Shown here in pieces: positions 4,951-5,308 of a DNA stretch of 5,308 nucleotides; within the stretch, counting starts at the first letter, position 1, and every line of letters starts with the position of its first letter. Location of the stretch: the NCBI GenBank assembly GCA_937895695.1, contig CALBLM010000381.1, positions 1 through 5,308 on the forward strand. Direction: 5' to 3'. Below the pieces are notes generated by a model. It had not been told where the DNA came from. It was given only the letters and a program-made list of their open reading frames with translations, and did not search any database. A program made the position numbers and the translations under genes. Origin of the DNA: an uncultured Megasphaera sp. (GTDB lineage: Bacteria > Bacillota > Negativicutes > Veillonellales > Megasphaeraceae).

Positions 4951-4981
4951 AAAAAGGACTGTCTTTATGACAGTCCCTTTT
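4951..4981. terminator. Bidirectional intrinsic terminator between convergent genes
   Basis: GGACTGTC (4956-4963) pairs with GACAGTCC (4969-4976) around the loop TTTAT. Flanking A and T runs extend the stem past one bulged C. Plus-strand transcripts from the lipoprotein gene end in four T, and minus-strand transcripts from the aminotransferase gene end in five T. It lies 16 bases after the lipoprotein stop and 25 bases beyond the end of the aminotransferase gene. Confidence 0.88.
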
Positions 4982-5006
4982 GCATTTCACAGATATATTT
5001 TTTTAG

Positions 5007-5308
5007 TTATTCAGCATCAATGACTTTTTTAACAATAGCAATGCCTTTTTTGAGGACATCCCAAGGAATATTCAGCGGTGGCAATAACCGTAACAATCCG
5101 TTCGCCGTCAAGACAAGGACGCCGTTGTCAACACAACCGTTGACGACAGTAGCCAAATCGTTTTTCAACGTAACGCCAATCATGAGGCCCATACCGGAAA
5201 CGCTTTCAACATTTTTACAGCTTTCCAGTTCTTTTTTGACATATGCGCCCTTTTCTCTGACGTCAGCCAAAAGCGTATCGTCAATGCGGTCGATAATGGT
5301 CAAGGCAC
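5007..5308 (-). CDS. argD: Class III aminotransferase, C-terminal 99 residues; probably acetylornithine aminotransferase; 5' end outside window
   Basis: The frame is open from the right edge to TAA at 5009-5007. Visible family features are ALTIIDRID at the start (the helix after the missing GG-NP-L-A segment), GMGLMIGV, NGVLVLTANGLLRLLPPLNI and the final helix ending VIDAE. The RLLPPL motif and the LVLTA-x-G-LLR approach are typical of ArgD, the PLP enzyme that makes N-acetylornithine in arginine biosynthesis. The PLP lysine lies upstream and is not visible, so related class III enzymes (ornithine, succinylornithine or 4-aminobutyrate aminotransferases) cannot be excluded. Family proteins are about 390-400 residues, so about a quarter is present. 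Neighbouring arginine genes would lie to the right. Confidence 0.85.
   Translation of the reverse strand, partial: ALTIIDRIDDTLLADVREKGAYVKKELESCKNVESVSGMGLMIGVTLKNDLATVVNGCVDNGVLVLTANGLLRLLPPLNIPWDVLKKGIAIVKKVIDAE

Overview
The window looks like chromosome from a Negativicutes bacterium, a Firmicute with an outer membrane, probably near Megasphaera, Dialister or Veillonella. This is an inference from gene content. A trimeric autotransporter adhesin with an ESPR-type extended signal peptide needs an outer membrane. It sits beside typically Firmicute genes (a NusG domain II protein and a Gx-family membrane protein) and near-perfect GGAGGTGA ribosome sites. I cannot name the species.

Region 1-3140 (minus strand) is an adhesin locus. 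Reading leftward, its parts are: an extended -10 promoter (about 3131); a small 89-codon leader ORF (3087-2818) with an almost ideal Shine-Dalgarno; a run of ten G inside that ORF (3006-2997); an intrinsic terminator-like hairpin lying inside the same ORF (2908-2879); a second hairpin just before the next start; a 139-aa protein with three CxxC...CxxxC zinc-finger modules (2799-2380); and, 35 bases later, the first 781 codons of a YadA/Hia-type adhesin that runs off the left edge. The arrangement suggests a phase-variable attenuator. With 10 G the leader frame stays open across the terminator, while gain or loss of one G stops translation about 60 bases before it. This is a hypothesis, not a demonstrated system.

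Region 3229-4251 (minus strand) is a two-gene operon. A NusG domain II protein (4199-3810) is followed after a few bases by a Gx-family membrane protein (3799-3278), and the operon ends at a strong U-tract terminator (3229-3267). Its promoter lies back to back with the promoter of the divergent gene.

Region 4243-5308 holds a plus-strand TPR lipoprotein (4282-4935). It converges on the 3' end of a minus-strand class III aminotransferase, probably ArgD (5308-5007), with a shared bidirectional terminator between them (4951-4981). No RNA genes, CRISPR arrays or insertion sequences were seen.
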